Source: Spisula solida (Eukaryota > Mollusca > Bivalvia > Venerida > Mactridae). From it: a DNA stretch of 64,000 bases. This document shows positions 45,426 to 57,394 of this stretch, in pieces. A program made the translations under genes and the position numbers. The notes under the pieces were generated by a model. It was not told the DNA's origin. It saw only the letters and a program-made list of their open reading frames with translations, and made no database searches. How positions within the stretch are numbered: the stretch's first letter is position 1; every line of letters starts with the position of its first letter. The DNA is taken from assembly GCA_947247005.1 (NCBI GenBank), contig OX365956.1:15272089-15336088 (forward strand). Direction: 5' to 3'.

Positions 45426-48400
45426 CTGGAAGAAAGAAAAACCAACATACATGTATATTATACCGAAGACAAATTACACTTCGGGAAACACCGTCCAACT
45501 ATAGTCAAGTGACGCAGCGGTCGAGTCCACTATATGACTGGTTAAACCAATTATAAAGGCTTATACAAACAACTATACTTGCAATGCTAAACTAACATAC
45601 TATATTTGCTCTTCCTGTTTAGACAATGTTTGGAATATTTTGTGTACACATAAACTGCAACGCCACTCTCACAATATCCTAACTGGACTGTACAATTGTA
45701 CTTCACGGATTAAACGTTTATTATAAATTAGTTTTATTGTAGGTTTGAAGTCGTATGTAGTCCATCATAGTCCCGTTCTCCAGACAACGTATGCCAACCA
45801 GTCCTGGAACTACACTTGTACACGCCTAACAAGCATCTATACCAGTTCAATTCTAACAAATTTGGTTAGTCACCGCCGAGTGTTACACACGCCCACATAT
45901 TCCAACTGACTATTGGGCCGGTTTCAACCCTTGCAAGTATTTTAAGTATTTCGTGACACGCCTACAAATCGCTGGCCTAGAATGAGAAGGTCGTAAGTAC
46001 AAAATCATTATTTTGAGTAAACAAGAAAAAACTGCCTGAACTTCTTTCTACTTATGGAAAAACAAGCTTTTTAAACTTCAGTTTTGGTAAACATGACCAC
46101 TTCCGATTTTCATGAAAATAAGCTCGTAAGAAGCGCATTGCATGAGATGCAGATTTCAAATATACACGAGTCTTATTACGTCGTAAGTGGTGGTACTTAC
46201 GACCTTCTAATTCTAAGCCAGCGATAGGGGCACAATGTATCCTAATATGCGGGATGACATTCGTCTACGAAGTCATCTGACCATTATCCTGCCACTTATA
46301 AGACAATAACAATAATTTCTACGCTTGTTCAAAAACTAATTCTAAGCCAGCAACTTGTACATACCAGAGACAATAGGTGTCGGGTTTCCGACACTTGGGT
46401 CGATTCTGTTTATTTGTACATCCGAAGGAGGCGGCATAACTCCTTTATCTGCCGTGTCCACAATGTTGTTTATAGGTAACATCACGTCCACTTTACGAGA
46501 CGGTACACCGTTAAGTTTGAAGTCGACCAGTCTTGAGTTTGTGTCGGGGCGTATACCAGTCTTTTGAAAAACCCTCTTCATCTTTTCTCTTAACGCTACA
46601 AAGTGAAAAATGCGTAATGTAACAATGGGGTTTAGATCCATGCCGGAGCGTTACCTTCAGATTTACAACGGATCTATATGTGGTACTTTGGGACGAAGTA
46701 ACGAATTTTTCCGAATAAGCAACAGACATTTTTTATAAATGGTAACATTAGGTTCAACTGTAGAAAACTGACAATGTGAGTGCAGAAGATGCTCTTAATG
46801 TAAGTTTTTTATAGAGTCATGATCGTTGCAGTAATACTCAGCTAAAAAGTATCTGAACCTTACCATTTGTATCTTTATGAGGCCTCACGAAACGAGGCAC
46901 TGTCTCTCCCAATCTAGTGATACCGGCGACATGACTCGATCGATCAGGTTGTGTTCTAACTGGCTGTGGTATATCTATACGAGTTTGATGCTGATGTTGA
47001 CGAACTATTGTGGGCTGTGTAGGAATTCTTCCATTCTGCTGCAATGATTGGATGATAGAGCTACGTTGGAGAGTGAGATAGTTGGGTTTCTGAGGGGTAT
47101 GTACTGGTGGCTGTCGGGGTTGCACTCTTGTTTGGGGATGGGTCTTTAAAACAAGCTGTGTTCCCTCTAAACGGTATTGGTGTATATTTATTCCTGAAAT
47201 AAATCGTAACCATTGTCATCCAAACTGTATTTTATAGCTTATAGTATCTTTACATTCCTAGTATGGTGAATATTTGGTACTGATTAGGTAACCAAGCGAA
47301 TGATAAATTACATAATGATTACATACTTATATATATAACTTTAAACGTAATGTGTATTTTTTTGTTATTCGAAAAAGATTAAATGTATTATGCAGTAGTA
47401 TATCTGCATGGTTGTTATCAGAGACTATAGATAACAGTCTCTGTTGTTATATACGGAAACGCAAGGTATACAAAGTAATCACCACGGACAATAAACGTTC
47501 AACTCCCTTTTGTGCGGTCCGTCAATTAAAATTTGACATTTTGGAGATTGTTGAACATAGATTGTCTCCCGGTGTGGCAGAGTGGCTAAGACGTCCGCCT
47601 TTCGGGCGTGAAGCCGAATGTTCGAAATCAGGACGAGTTCGTTAAATAATAGTCACCACGTTGCTACTACTCATACCCAACTTTTCGTCCCATCGCTGTA
47701 TTTAAAGTATTTCTGCGTCAACTAGCGACAGGCGATAATGGTGACGGGAAAAAAACGTAAATGTATACGAATTTCGAGTATAATGGCATATTATGTAAAC
47801 GTGCATTTTATCATACCATCCCATAAATAATATCATATTCTAGTAGATATATGTAGTTAATTAAGTATGCAGGTGATACAGTCAAACGGTTCGCTGCACA
47901 AATTTATCATTTATTTGAGACAATGGTGCAATATATTGTAACACACGGATCTCTTATTGTGGTAACATAAAACTTGACAGAGCATGTTGCATATATCGCC
48001 CATTATTAAATAAGTACAATATTATAAAACCGCTAACACTGTTCTTGTCGCAAGTTGTAACCACAGGTAACTGTATCATTAAAAATGGTAAACATATTTT
48101 TTACATAAATTTTATAATATCTAAGATAACATAAATTATATAAAATATATTTTTAATCTTTATCAATGATACAGTTACCTGTGGGTGTAACTGTCCGAAA
48201 GATAAATTTCAAACAAGTATTTACTGCATCGGTTTATTTAATTATTTAAAATCCTAAAGACGACTAGCATTTCAGACCGAAGTGTGGGTATTCACAGTTT
48301 TGTTTTAGAAAGCAAAAATGGCCTATTAGACAGCTACCTACAGAGAACATGTACAGCACGGACTATTTGACATGACCCTGACCTTTATGCATAAACATAT

Positions 48401-49071
48401 TGAATGTATTACAAGTTTCTTGAGTTTAGTATATCAATTTCCGCTGGTAAATCGTGCGATATCAGTCCGTGGGATGTGTGCTTGTATTTCACGTCAAGCA
48501 TCTTCGTGATACTCTTCGCTTATGAAAACATCCAACCGGGGTTATAAATATAGACAATATATCAGCTGTTAAGCTATGCTAATAGAAGTTCGATGAGCAT
48601 TCCAAATTCTCCGTACTATACTGCAACATTGTAAGGTCAGGTATTAGACAGCCATACAAACGGTTGCCATTAATTATAAGCTATGTATACGTTTGACGTT
48701 ACGGTTTCTATGTTTTTTCGACCAAATATTTCCTTGGATTGAATGTTTATAGACATGTATTTAAAATACGCCAATCTATATTGTGACCGACTTTCAGAAA
48801 TATTGATCACGTAACTATGAGTTCAGAGCATTTTACTCGTACTTGTTGATCACCCCTCGTAGCTGGCTGATCAACAACCGGACTTGTTAGAAGAGTAAGA
48901 ACGGGCCACTACCGGAAGCCCAATATTCGACCTCCCGATCTCAAGACGACTGCGTTTAACAACCACAGGGTCACGGTGACGGAATTTGAGATACTCACGG
49001 ACACATCTTGTTACTGCTACACGGGATAATGTTCTATACACGACACATGTCTGTCCAGCGGTACACACAGG
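45313..49071 (-). CDS. Unrecognised Gln/Pro-rich protein with Cys-rich ends, 5'-incomplete
   Basis: Four exons on the minus strand: 49071-48999, 47193-46864, 46595-46365 and 45425-45313 (stop TAA). All three joins are phase 1 and keep frame, giving about 249 residues; the start lies further right and was not identified. The first exon carries 'PVCTAGQTCVVYRTLSRVAV' then TRCV. The second is basic and rich in Gln, Pro and Thr (PQTRVQPRQPPVHTPQ). The third is a mixed segment ('KMKRVFQKTGIRPDTN', 'VDVMLPINNIVDTADKG'). The last has six cysteines (CQSCAETTTCPDGQYC, then CGIMICQPLN). The GQxC signature at both ends suggests related small disulfide modules and a secreted protein. I do not recognise the family. 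Confidence 0.55.
45970..46223. mobile_element. MITE family 3, copy 2
   Basis: Inverted ends cgctggcctagaatgagaag and 'ccttctaattctaagccagcg', in reverse orientation to 14984-15219. It lies in the last intron of the unrecognised gene. A stray end (ctaattctaagccagca) is at 46337-46353. Confidence 0.85.
46365..46595 (-). CDS. Internal exon of the unrecognised gene
   Basis: 231 bp between ttgtag|cg and tctg|gtatgt, phase 1 at both ends. It encodes a basic then mixed segment ending 'RIDPSVGNPTPIVS'. No known domain is visible. Confidence 0.6.
46864..47193 (-). CDS. Internal exon, Gln/Pro/Thr-rich
   Basis: 330 bp between gatttatttcag|ga and aaatg|gtaagg, phase 1 at both ends. Low-complexity Gln/Pro/Arg content (IPTQPTIVRQHQHQTR), likely a disordered linker. 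Confidence 0.6.
47565..47640 (+). repeat. tRNA-like sequence, SINE head or pseudo-tRNA
   Basis: ggtgtggcagagtggctaag gives a clear A box, and 'gaatgttcgaaatcagga' a weakened B box. The acceptor stem does not pair. It lies in an intron of the unrecognised minus-strand gene. Confidence 0.5.
48054..48190. repeat. Inverted repeat with AT-rich loop
   Basis: 'ccacaggtaactgtatcatt' at about 48061-48080 is mirrored by 'aatgatacagttacctgtgg' at 48165-48184 around an 85-bp AT-rich centre. Confidence 0.85.
48351..48630 (+). mobile_element. MITE family 1, copy 4
   Basis: Starts 'ggactatttgacatgaccct' and ends 'attccaaattctccgt', with 'cttatgaaaacatccaaccg' and 'atatatcagctgttaagcta' inside. Confidence 0.82.
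48702..48859. mobile_element. Right-end fragment of the mariner relic
   Basis: Matches 41600-41754, including 'atttaaaatacgccaatcta' and 'cttgttgatcacccct'. The left part is missing. Confidence 0.72.
48999..49071 (-). CDS. Upstream exon of the unrecognised gene, Cys module
   Basis: Between ttttattgcag| and tgtcc|gtgagt, 73 nt, phase 0 in and phase 1 out, joining 47193 as TRCVR|INIHQYR. It has three cysteines in CTAGQTC...TRC. Confidence 0.45.
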
Positions 49072-49464
49072 CTGCAATAAAATGGCAAACAGAACTTGAG
49101 TGAAAATAAAAGTTCCGTCGGAGTTTCGTTCAGATGTTACGTCAAAAGTTGCGACTTTACTTATGTGTAGTTTTCACTTTGATATGACAGAAATGAAAAC
49201 CAGTTTAACCCTATGGTGGAACCATGGGTACACGAAATCACTCGGTAACGTACATGATCTAAATGCATTTGAAAACAGATAATATATAAAATAGCCAGTT
49301 GTAACACTCGGGTTTATCGGGCGAGGGGAACGCTAATTAAGCATTTTAGCATATTTATATCATGGCTACGGCAATTTACATTGATGTTAACTGAGGCGGT
49401 GTGGCTAAATCCGATGATAATTGATGGGGTGTGTCTTAATTTTCAAAGAAATGAGTGCAATTAC

Positions 49465-49496
49465 TACAGTGCAGGATAATATTATCCTGCACTGTA
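49465..49496. repeat. Perfect 32-bp palindrome
   Basis: tacagtgcaggataat is followed directly by its exact complement attatcctgcactgta. Confidence 0.95.
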
Positions 49497-49562
49497 TACA
49501 TACAACTCCATTGTACTTTACTTCGGTCAACGTGACCTCTATCGATTTTCGTGGTCGTCTGT

Positions 49563-49770
49563 AGCAACGTTAAATGTCGCATCGACGCTAAATGTCGCAC
49601 TTGGCGTTAAATGTCGCAAGGCTGACGCTAAATGTCGCAACCGACGCTAAATGTCGCAATCCACCCTGACGCTAAATGTCGCATCTGTGACGTTAAATGT
49701 CGCAACAAACTGGCCTGACGTTAAATGTCGCAACATTAACGCTAAATGTCGCAATACTTTATAAACACTC
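49563..49770 (+). repeat. Nine copies of cg(c/t)taaatgtcgca, left arm
   Basis: Copies are separated by 0 to 15 variable bases. Both cgctaaatgtcgca and cgttaaatgtcgca forms occur. Probable transposase-binding array. Confidence 0.92.
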
Positions 49771-50279
49771 ATTTGTAGTATTACTGTTCTAGTTTTAGTC
49801 CAGACGTATCCACAGTTATTAGAGGTTTACCCAAAGGGGTTCGACACATAAGCATTTAGTGATAAAAAACTGTTTTCAAAAAAAAATTTTTTTTTTACTT
49901 CTACTATGTTGTATGAAATTTACACAGTAGAAATAAAAAAAATTTGAAAAAAGTTAATCACTGCAAGTTCATGACTGTGTCGAACTCGTAAAAATGCTGA
50001 TGGACCTTTCGGATTGATAATCACCCTCGGGCTAAAGCCACTCGGGCGATTATGCTTCCTGCGGGCCGATTATCTAGACCCCGTCCTACACAGCCGTGCA
50101 TTATCCTCGAACTAACTCATCGTGCGGGTTTGAAATACTACTTTTCGTAAACACAAATAAATTGATGTCAAAAGAATTTCAATTATGATTTACATAATTA
50201 TTTATTTAGTGTAATTTGCATTGTTCGACAAATACTCGGTAACTTCAACTACACAGACCTTGGTCGTGATGAAACCAGT

Positions 50280-50960
50280 ATAATTAAGTATAATCAGTAA
50301 CGAAACGGGGTTCTACCGGGCATACCGTATATAACCATAATTCGGGTATATGCTATGTTCTTCCCTGCCTCAATCGGTATGAAACGCACTTTACTGGGAC
50401 TCAACCGGTGTAGAGCCAGGGTTCAGCGCAGTCCAAATAATGCCGGTATACCACGGTTTATAAATACATGTAAATAAAATGGAAAATACCAGAATAGGGT
50501 TGCACCTATAGTGGATATCGAACCCATACTGTACGACGTCATACGGTCGGATCAACACTGTTCGTCACGGTTAGCCCGAATCGACTAAGAAGTTCACGAT
50601 GTCTCTAAGGTTCATACAACGGGACAAACCGGAGTAGCCAAACCGGCACAAGGTCTGTTGTCAGCTCAGAACCGGGATACACCGTGGATACAGCGGGATA
50701 ATCCGTACTGAGACCGGGATGCAACATCGCGGTAGAGCTGATGTGTAGCCCCGGTTGTAACCCAGTTTTCACTCCATAATTATTTCGATTCTGTTGAAAT
50801 CTTGACCATTCCTCCCGATAACTCCTGATGACTACATGAGGCTTTAAAAAATTTAAAACAACCGGGCCTCTTTTGCCAGTTTGATAAGAGTATTATGGTT
50901 CACCACGGTTCGTCTTGCCGATCCAGCGTTGTTACGGTTGTACGAAGTTTCACTGAACCG
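50280..50960. other. Centre of the fold-back element, 'accggg'-rich
   Basis: Many short accggg / cggtat / gggata words recur irregularly (for example gaccgggatgcaacatcgcg). No open frame, RNA gene or known motif is recognised. Confidence 0.5.
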
Positions 50961-51235
50961 GGTATACCGAGTAAGATTCGGTTAATCCCGTTTAACATAG
51001 AGGGGTTCGACACATAAATTTGCAGTGATTAAAAACTGTTTTCAAAAAATATGTTTTATTTCTACTGCAACATACATGTACCTTAGAAGAAGTAAAAAAA
51101 AATTTTTTTTTGAAAACAGTTTTTTATCACTGCATACTTATGTGTCGAACCCCTTTGGGTTAACCCCTAATAACTGTGGATACGTCTGGACTAAAACTAG
51201 AACAGTAATACTATAAAAGAGTGTTTATAAAGGAT

Positions 51236-51428
51236 TGCGACATTTAGCGGTAATGTTGCGACATTTAATGTCAGGCCAGTTTGTTGCGACATTTAACGTC
51301 ACAGATGCGACATTTAGCGTCAGGGTGGATTGCGACATTTAGCGTCGGTTGCGACATTTAGCGTCAGCCTTGCGACATTTAACGTCAGGTGCGACATTTA
51401 GCGTCGATGCGACATTTAACGTTGCTAC
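51236..51428 (-). repeat. Nine copies of tgcgacattta(a/g)cg, right arm
   Basis: Mirror of the left array, in nearly the same order of forms and spacers (for example gccagtttgttgcgac opposite gtcgcaacaaactggc). Confidence 0.92.
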
Positions 51429-51546
51429 AGTCGTCCACAACTTTAAAATCACAACACCGTGCTATTGATTTTCATTGGACATGTTAATCGGTCAGCATTG
51501 TAAAAATTTGGACACGCCTTATGTTTACAAAGTGACAGCCAATGAT

Positions 51547-51651
51547 ATAAGTCAGAAAGAAAACGCTTAACGCTTGGTTGTTTATTTTGTCTCGGGCTAC
51601 GCCCTCGACAAAATAAGACAACCTCGCGCTAGCGTTCTCTTTCTATAACTT
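51547..51651. mobile_element. Fold-back palindrome (~105 bp)
   Basis: Arms 'ataagtcagaaagaaaacgc', 'gttgtttattttgtctcggg' and their complements meet at ctacg near 51600, with a few mismatches. Same general build as the palindrome at 26232-26361. Confidence 0.85.
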
Positions 51652-54149
51652 ATCAAAAGAGTAACACAGGATAAAAACATGCTAATTTGGCTAACACCAT
51701 ATAGGCTGCTTGCTATTAGCAACTAAATTAAACGCTCAAACCAACCAGAGGCAGCTTATAAAGTTTAATAAAGACACTTTGTTAAACATTAAAACACAGT
51801 TAATTATTCAGATACTTAACATATTTATGGCATGAATTCATATTTTCACATCTTTCTTGTCTTGGCTTCTCATCATAAAATTTCTTTAAAATTCTCATTT
51901 CTTATTCACTACATCTATTTATTATGTAGATATGTAGGCTTGAAGCATGTATAATTGCTTAATGCTGAACAAAAGATGTTGCTGTTGTTGTTGCTGTTGA
52001 ACATGCCGTATAATTATCTACTCGACAGGTACCTCACACAATACATGTACGTGACAGACAAACCTCACATAATATTTCTCAGCTCTATCAATCACATGTC
52101 GACATAACGGATGAGAAAGAAAACAAAACTTAAACCATAAAATTGAGTTTTATAATATTTCATCATAACATGTTTACACTCATGCATTTGTAATTAACAT
52201 ATACAAAACAAAAGAAATTTTTCGAACCGTGTAATATATTAACGCATACAGATTAGAACCAGATTAATTTTGTATTGTACGTCGTTGGTCAACCGAGCTT
52301 TCCTATTTTTTTATTTAGGTGACTCGCGGGGTTCGTATCACCATGAAATCACCGGAACGTTATGAAACTTGATAGTTTTTGTCACAATTTCTTTTTAGGA
52401 AAAACTTAGTTGTCGTGTCGTTGCAAAAACTCATTTTCTGAAAACACTTGTTCGGTGACCTCTCTTTTTCGTTAGTGTATTGTTTTCAGCATAAAAATGA
52501 AATGTGAGTTTAAAAGAAATCATCGTCAATTCGATAAACAATAGAAATCGTCTTTAAGTTGGTGCGCTTATAGAAACGTAGTCCAAGTTTTATAACATTT
52601 TGTCGCTTCGGAATTTTACTGAAAATCCCCACCGGTTTGAATGCAGGAAGGTAGTGGAATAGTGTAACGATTGCCACTAATCTATTCGGTTGATCAGTAC
52701 TTTTTGTGCTTCCGACCGAGACAGGCAACGTGCGTGAACATTTGATTTTATCCCTGCCTAATTGGCCAATGACTGGACTGCTTCGAGGGAAACTTTATAA
52801 ACTTCACCATATAAGATGAAGATGCATTATTAAGAATATTTCATTGTTTGATGGTTGACATATATTAATGCATATACAAGTATACTCGGCATAACTATTT
52901 ATTTGTTATAACATTGAGCGTAACTTTACCCGACAAGAATGGCTGATATGATAAATCTGCTCTCTTCTCTTCATATGACAATATCCAGGAGACACATACA
53001 GGCATATCATACACTGCAACGAATAAGAACATATATCCGACATAATTCACTTGGCCAGATGCCAGTGTAGGTAAACGCTCCGCCCATTTGTCTGTCGACG
53101 CTGCTCGTTGTCGAAGGTTGATTCTCAAGCGAATCCATTGGACTATGCAAATAATTATGTGCAATATTTCCAATGCTTTAAAATCATAATTAAACTTAAA
53201 ATGTACACACTTTTATCGGCCAACTAAATTAACACTTAAACTAAAATAGTACGTAGTGACTTTCAGTGGTCAAAGTTCTCAATTCTCGATTTTCATTATT
53301 TATATGTACAAAGTCTGGGCTCGTGGCGGCTGTTCAATTCTGATTGCACCAAAACGGAATATAAGCAATTTCATTAAGACTGCATGATCTATACTCCTTG
53401 GTGTTCGAATCAACCGCGTTCATGGGAATTAATTTTTGTATTATATTTTTAACTACACTGTACATGTATGTACATTTATATATACTCAAGCAAACATAAA
53501 ACAGTATCCATTTTAGGTAAGGTTTTCCACTGATGCAACTTAAATCACTTTAACTTAAAAATAGTGATAGTGTATGCTTATATTAAGACTTCTTCGAACT
53601 TGAGAAAATAACTATATACATTGTATACACAATTACATTTGTATCTCTGCGGAAATAGTAATTTGCTAAGCTTCATGTAAACGAGGTTTTAATTACATAA
53701 CACAATTTATATTTAAAAAGAAAAATTATGAGCAAGTTTTTATTAGAAAACATTGACTTACCAAAACTGTATAAACAGTAAGAGAATCACTAATTGTGAA
53801 CCACATATTCCCCTGAACAACACTGCTGAACACCACAAAACACCGCTGCTTGTCACGATGATATAAATAATAATGAAAGTATAAAATGATATTAATAAAC
53901 GTATCGTTGTTTTATTTCATCTAATATTTATCAATGAATCATTTTCATCGGGCCAGTGATGACGAAGATTTAATTTATATTTGTCATCCGTCACGTAAAC
54001 GTCGTTAAATGAAGACGTTGTTTTTGCTTTCAATTCAAATTGCGTTATTAATATTTCAACACACCTACATTGAGATCCTGATTACAATAAACTTTACGAT
54101 AAATCTTATACATATCAGTGCATAAGTCCCGAATCGGGCAGAATTATAT
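51652..54149. other. Mostly no gene; one weak exon candidate
   Basis: AT-rich DNA. A 136-nt minus-strand candidate (53142-53007, after ttgcatag|) and a donor-ended stretch at about 53762-53860 (tttttg|gtaagt on the minus strand) are the only exon-like signals. Neither has a recognisable domain. Confidence 0.35.
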
Positions 54150-54720
54150 TATATCCTTTCCGCTACCACGATTTTTTTTTTGGGGGGGGGGGCTATGAGA
54201 AATTCATATGGTCCCTATACCTCGTCCCTGAGACACTATTGAATTGCAGCACTGTTAAAAACTCGATACTTCCGGATGCTACACACCTGTCCTTAACCGA
54301 AAGTAGGAAAAATTGTCAAAATTTCGACTAAAGGTCACCAGAAATGACGATGTGACGGTGACCCTTTTTAGCTAAACATGACAAATTTCTGGTCCATTTA
54401 GGGCATTGATCCCGACCCCTTTGTCTAGCCTTATATCCCTTCTATAGAAAAATAAAAACTTTTTGGCGCTAAATGTTAATGCAATTCCAAAGGGAATCGT
54501 ACCGCAATGGTGGATAGGACCAGTAATTTCAGTTTTGTAAAATCTACGTTCAAAAATCTGTGCACGACCCTGGGCCCGTAATATCCTTTAGTCTGGGATG
54601 CCTGTGTACCCATGACAGCAAAATTCACGCATTTGGGCATTTAGGTCGAAAACTACGAAAGGTCAAATTGACCATCCCGGCGAGTCTGCAATAGTACGCT
54701 ATGATAGCGGAAAGGATATA
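54150..54720. mobile_element. MITE-like element, ~570 bp
   Basis: Inverted ends tatatcctttccgcta and tagcggaaaggatata. The interior holds no open frame; a run of t then g lies at about 54171-54190. Confidence 0.8.
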
Positions 54721-56011
54721 CCTTACAAAAAAAACACACCAGCCCAGAAGAAATATACAAACTTATTATGAACGTTTGAAATGTATGAAACAGTTTACTT
54801 TTAAATTGTCAATTTTTGACATTGCTGGTGTATATAGCACAAATGCACACAAAACCAACCAGTCCATCTCTCGTTGGATGGGAGACACTGCAAAGCATTG
54901 AATTTAGTAAAATGTACTAAATACTATAAGACACTTTTGCAAAAAAAGCTGTTTTTTAAATTAAATTTATGGTGTGGTTTTCTTTAAGGCAACACATACA
55001 TTCCAATTTTTTTCTGTACCCATTAATGACATATACGTTTGTATTTGACGGGTTCGTCCCTTTTGAAATATTTAATTTAGTCATATGTCGTACGAAGGTC
55101 ATTTGAACAAGTCGCGTTTTTTCGTAATTTAATAAGATACCAAAATTAACGTGCTCTTCCGGAAGTAACCTGTGCATTCTCGCTACAGAGACACTCAATG
55201 CCATGGATAATGGTGTAACTGTAAAATCCCTTTTTTTCGAGGGAGTTGAATTTTCGTGGATTTCGGTGTTAAACTCGACCACGAATTCTAATGCCCACGA
55301 TCCAACGGACCCACACGTACGTAGCATGGCTTTACCCTTCCATATTTTGTAATCCACGTAATTACGACCCCACGAAAGGGGATTTTTTTATCAAAATCCA
55401 CCCACGAACATATGTGATTCTACAGTAGAAAATGTCAGATAATATATCACATGATATAGCGTATTTATAGACAACCTGCCTCGCGATGAAGTCTTTTAAA
55501 TCGTGATGTTTATTCAACTACCTGACAATTACTGTCAGCGTGTATGAGGCTGGTGTCATGAGAACTAATTTACTTCAGATTGGGTGACAACAATAATTAA
55601 ATTTTACAAAATTATCTGTATGTAGCAGGGAAGGATACCATTATTCTTAAACGTTATTATTTTATTACAATTGAATTGAAAACGTTCCACTTGAATTACA
55701 ATTACCATTAACTAAACTTCAAGAAAGTATGTGTGTTTTAACAACAAAAGAACAAAGTACAAATTTTACGACACAACCAAATGTTTCATAAATGTCGATA
55801 ACGATGAAACGTAGATTTAAATGTATTTTCTGCTTCAGACAGTACTTTGATTTTTTTTGCACATCGTAGTGCACTTTGAAATAGCGGCGAATAGTAAGAA
55901 CTTCAAAAAGCCAAAACTATTGAATAAAAATATAACTTGTCAATTATATGGTCTTGGTAATCCGAAATAAACATCCACTAGCCAAAATTATAAAAGGACA
56001 ATCAGCACGTT
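54721..56011. other. No gene; possible small inverted-repeat element
   Basis: Around 55207-55427 'ctgtaaaatccc' is loosely mirrored by 'gattctacag', with cacgaat / attcgtgg words inside, suggesting an old MITE. Nothing else is recognised. Confidence 0.4.
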
Positions 56012-56422
56012 TTAAAGGTGCTGCCTCACAGATTTGGCTAAAAATTGTGTATATCATGATTTTCCAACCTAACCAAGTATTGATGTAATAGAAAGCAACT
56101 GCTGCTTGCTATATGAAAGATTTGGCGCAAATAAGCAATTTAACCACTCTCGATATCGCCCACTGAGTATTTTTTCTTGAAAAAAAAAGCTAAGTTTCCT
56201 TCCAACATGCTTTGTGAATTATGTAATTCTCATCTGATTGAACTGTAACATCAACATACTACATCGTAGACATCAGTGTGCTATATGGTTCGTTTCTCAA
56301 GTTATTTTATGTGTCAGTGTGGTTGTTTATGGGATATACAGGCAACTATACCAAAATTACGCGAAGATTTGACAATTGTATTTTATTTTTTCGATACACC
56401 AATATGTGAGGCAGTCCCTTTA
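56012..56422. mobile_element. MITE family 2, copy 2
   Basis: Ends ttaaaggtgctgcctcacag and 'tgtgaggcagtcccttta' are inverted. The interior matches 35979-36545 in reverse orientation but lacks its internal palindrome. Confidence 0.82.
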
Positions 56423-57039
56423 GCTTAGTAAATACTTTATTTTTCTTTTACATGGTCAGACACCATGTAAGAACTAAACCGCAAGTACTCAATATTGACA
56501 ATCATTCAGTTTGATTTAAATTACTAGTGTTACTGCTAAAAGAGTCAATTGTTTTACATTTATAAGCATAATGTATTTGAAATAACCATTGAAGGTATAC
56601 CAAATGCATACGCAGTGATCTCCCTTGTATAGACTAATGTGATTCTAACGAAGAGTTTCACTGTGTACAATGTACATAGTTTCCCAGCAATTTAAATATA
56701 ACCTGTTAAAAAAACATTAAACACTATTAGTGTGGTTTTCATATATATTTTCTTTTCCTGTTTTAATATTCGAATAACAAATGGTTATACGCATATATTG
56801 TAAGTCGTTCCATGAGCGCGATAAATTACGATTACTAATCAAAATACTGCAAGCCATCAAGCGTCATGCGTTGCTAAACCATTGCTCTAAATTAAGGCTT
56901 AGCTTTTAATTTTAGTTAATTATAAAAGTTTTATTTACTTGTTTCTTACGACACTCTTCACAAAAGTATAATGCCAGGGACATGTCCGACATATCAATTG
57001 GTTGTATGGCATGTAAGTCGGATAACAACCTCGTGCATC

Positions 57040-57394
57040 GGTCTATCTGTGTAGGACAGACCTGTTAACGGTATTCACGAATCACCTCGAGCGCTTCGCG
57101 CTCTCGGTGTTCACGTGAAAACCGTGACCAGGGTACTGTTTTATCAAAGGACTTACGGAAATCATAAACTTACGATCAAATTTAAATTCTTTATAATTTG
57201 TTTACAATTATAGAGTGTGGTAAATGGAGTTGCAATACCAATACTGATCCAGTTAATAAACTCCTACAAACCATATCCATCACCAATTTACAGTTGTTAA
57301 AAAATTATAAAGAATTTAAATTTGAGCGTAACTTTAAGATTTTCGTAAGTGCTTTGATAAAACAGTACCCAGGTCTGTCCTACCCAGATAGACC
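57040..57394. mobile_element. Nested inverted repeats
   Basis: Outer arms ggtctatctgtgtaggacag (57041-57060) and 'ctgtcctacccagatagacc' (57375-57394) enclose a palindrome (57066-57124, centre gagcgcttcgcgctc) and an inner MITE whose arms 'agggtactgttttatcaaag' and 'ctttgataaaacagtaccca' lie at 57130-57371. Confidence 0.75.

Larger units (their letters stand above)
49551..51438. mobile_element. Fold-back transposon with mirrored motif arrays
   Basis: Terminal inverted repeats of roughly 430 bp (49551-49985 and about 51000-51438) begin gtggtcgtctgtagcaacgt / acgttgctacagtcgtccac. Each repeat opens with nine spaced copies of cg(c/t)taaatgtcgca, facing opposite ways on the two sides, then shared unique DNA ('ctgttctagttttagtccag', 'ttcgacacataa'). 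The 1-kb centre has no open frame with a domain, so it is a non-autonomous element. The TIR style resembles fold-back/Galileo-type elements; the superfamily is not settled. No clear target duplication was found. Confidence 0.8.

Noticed and set aside
54956..55357. 133-codon minus-strand frame
   Set aside because: It overlaps a probable old MITE (55207-55427) and contains no recognisable domain.
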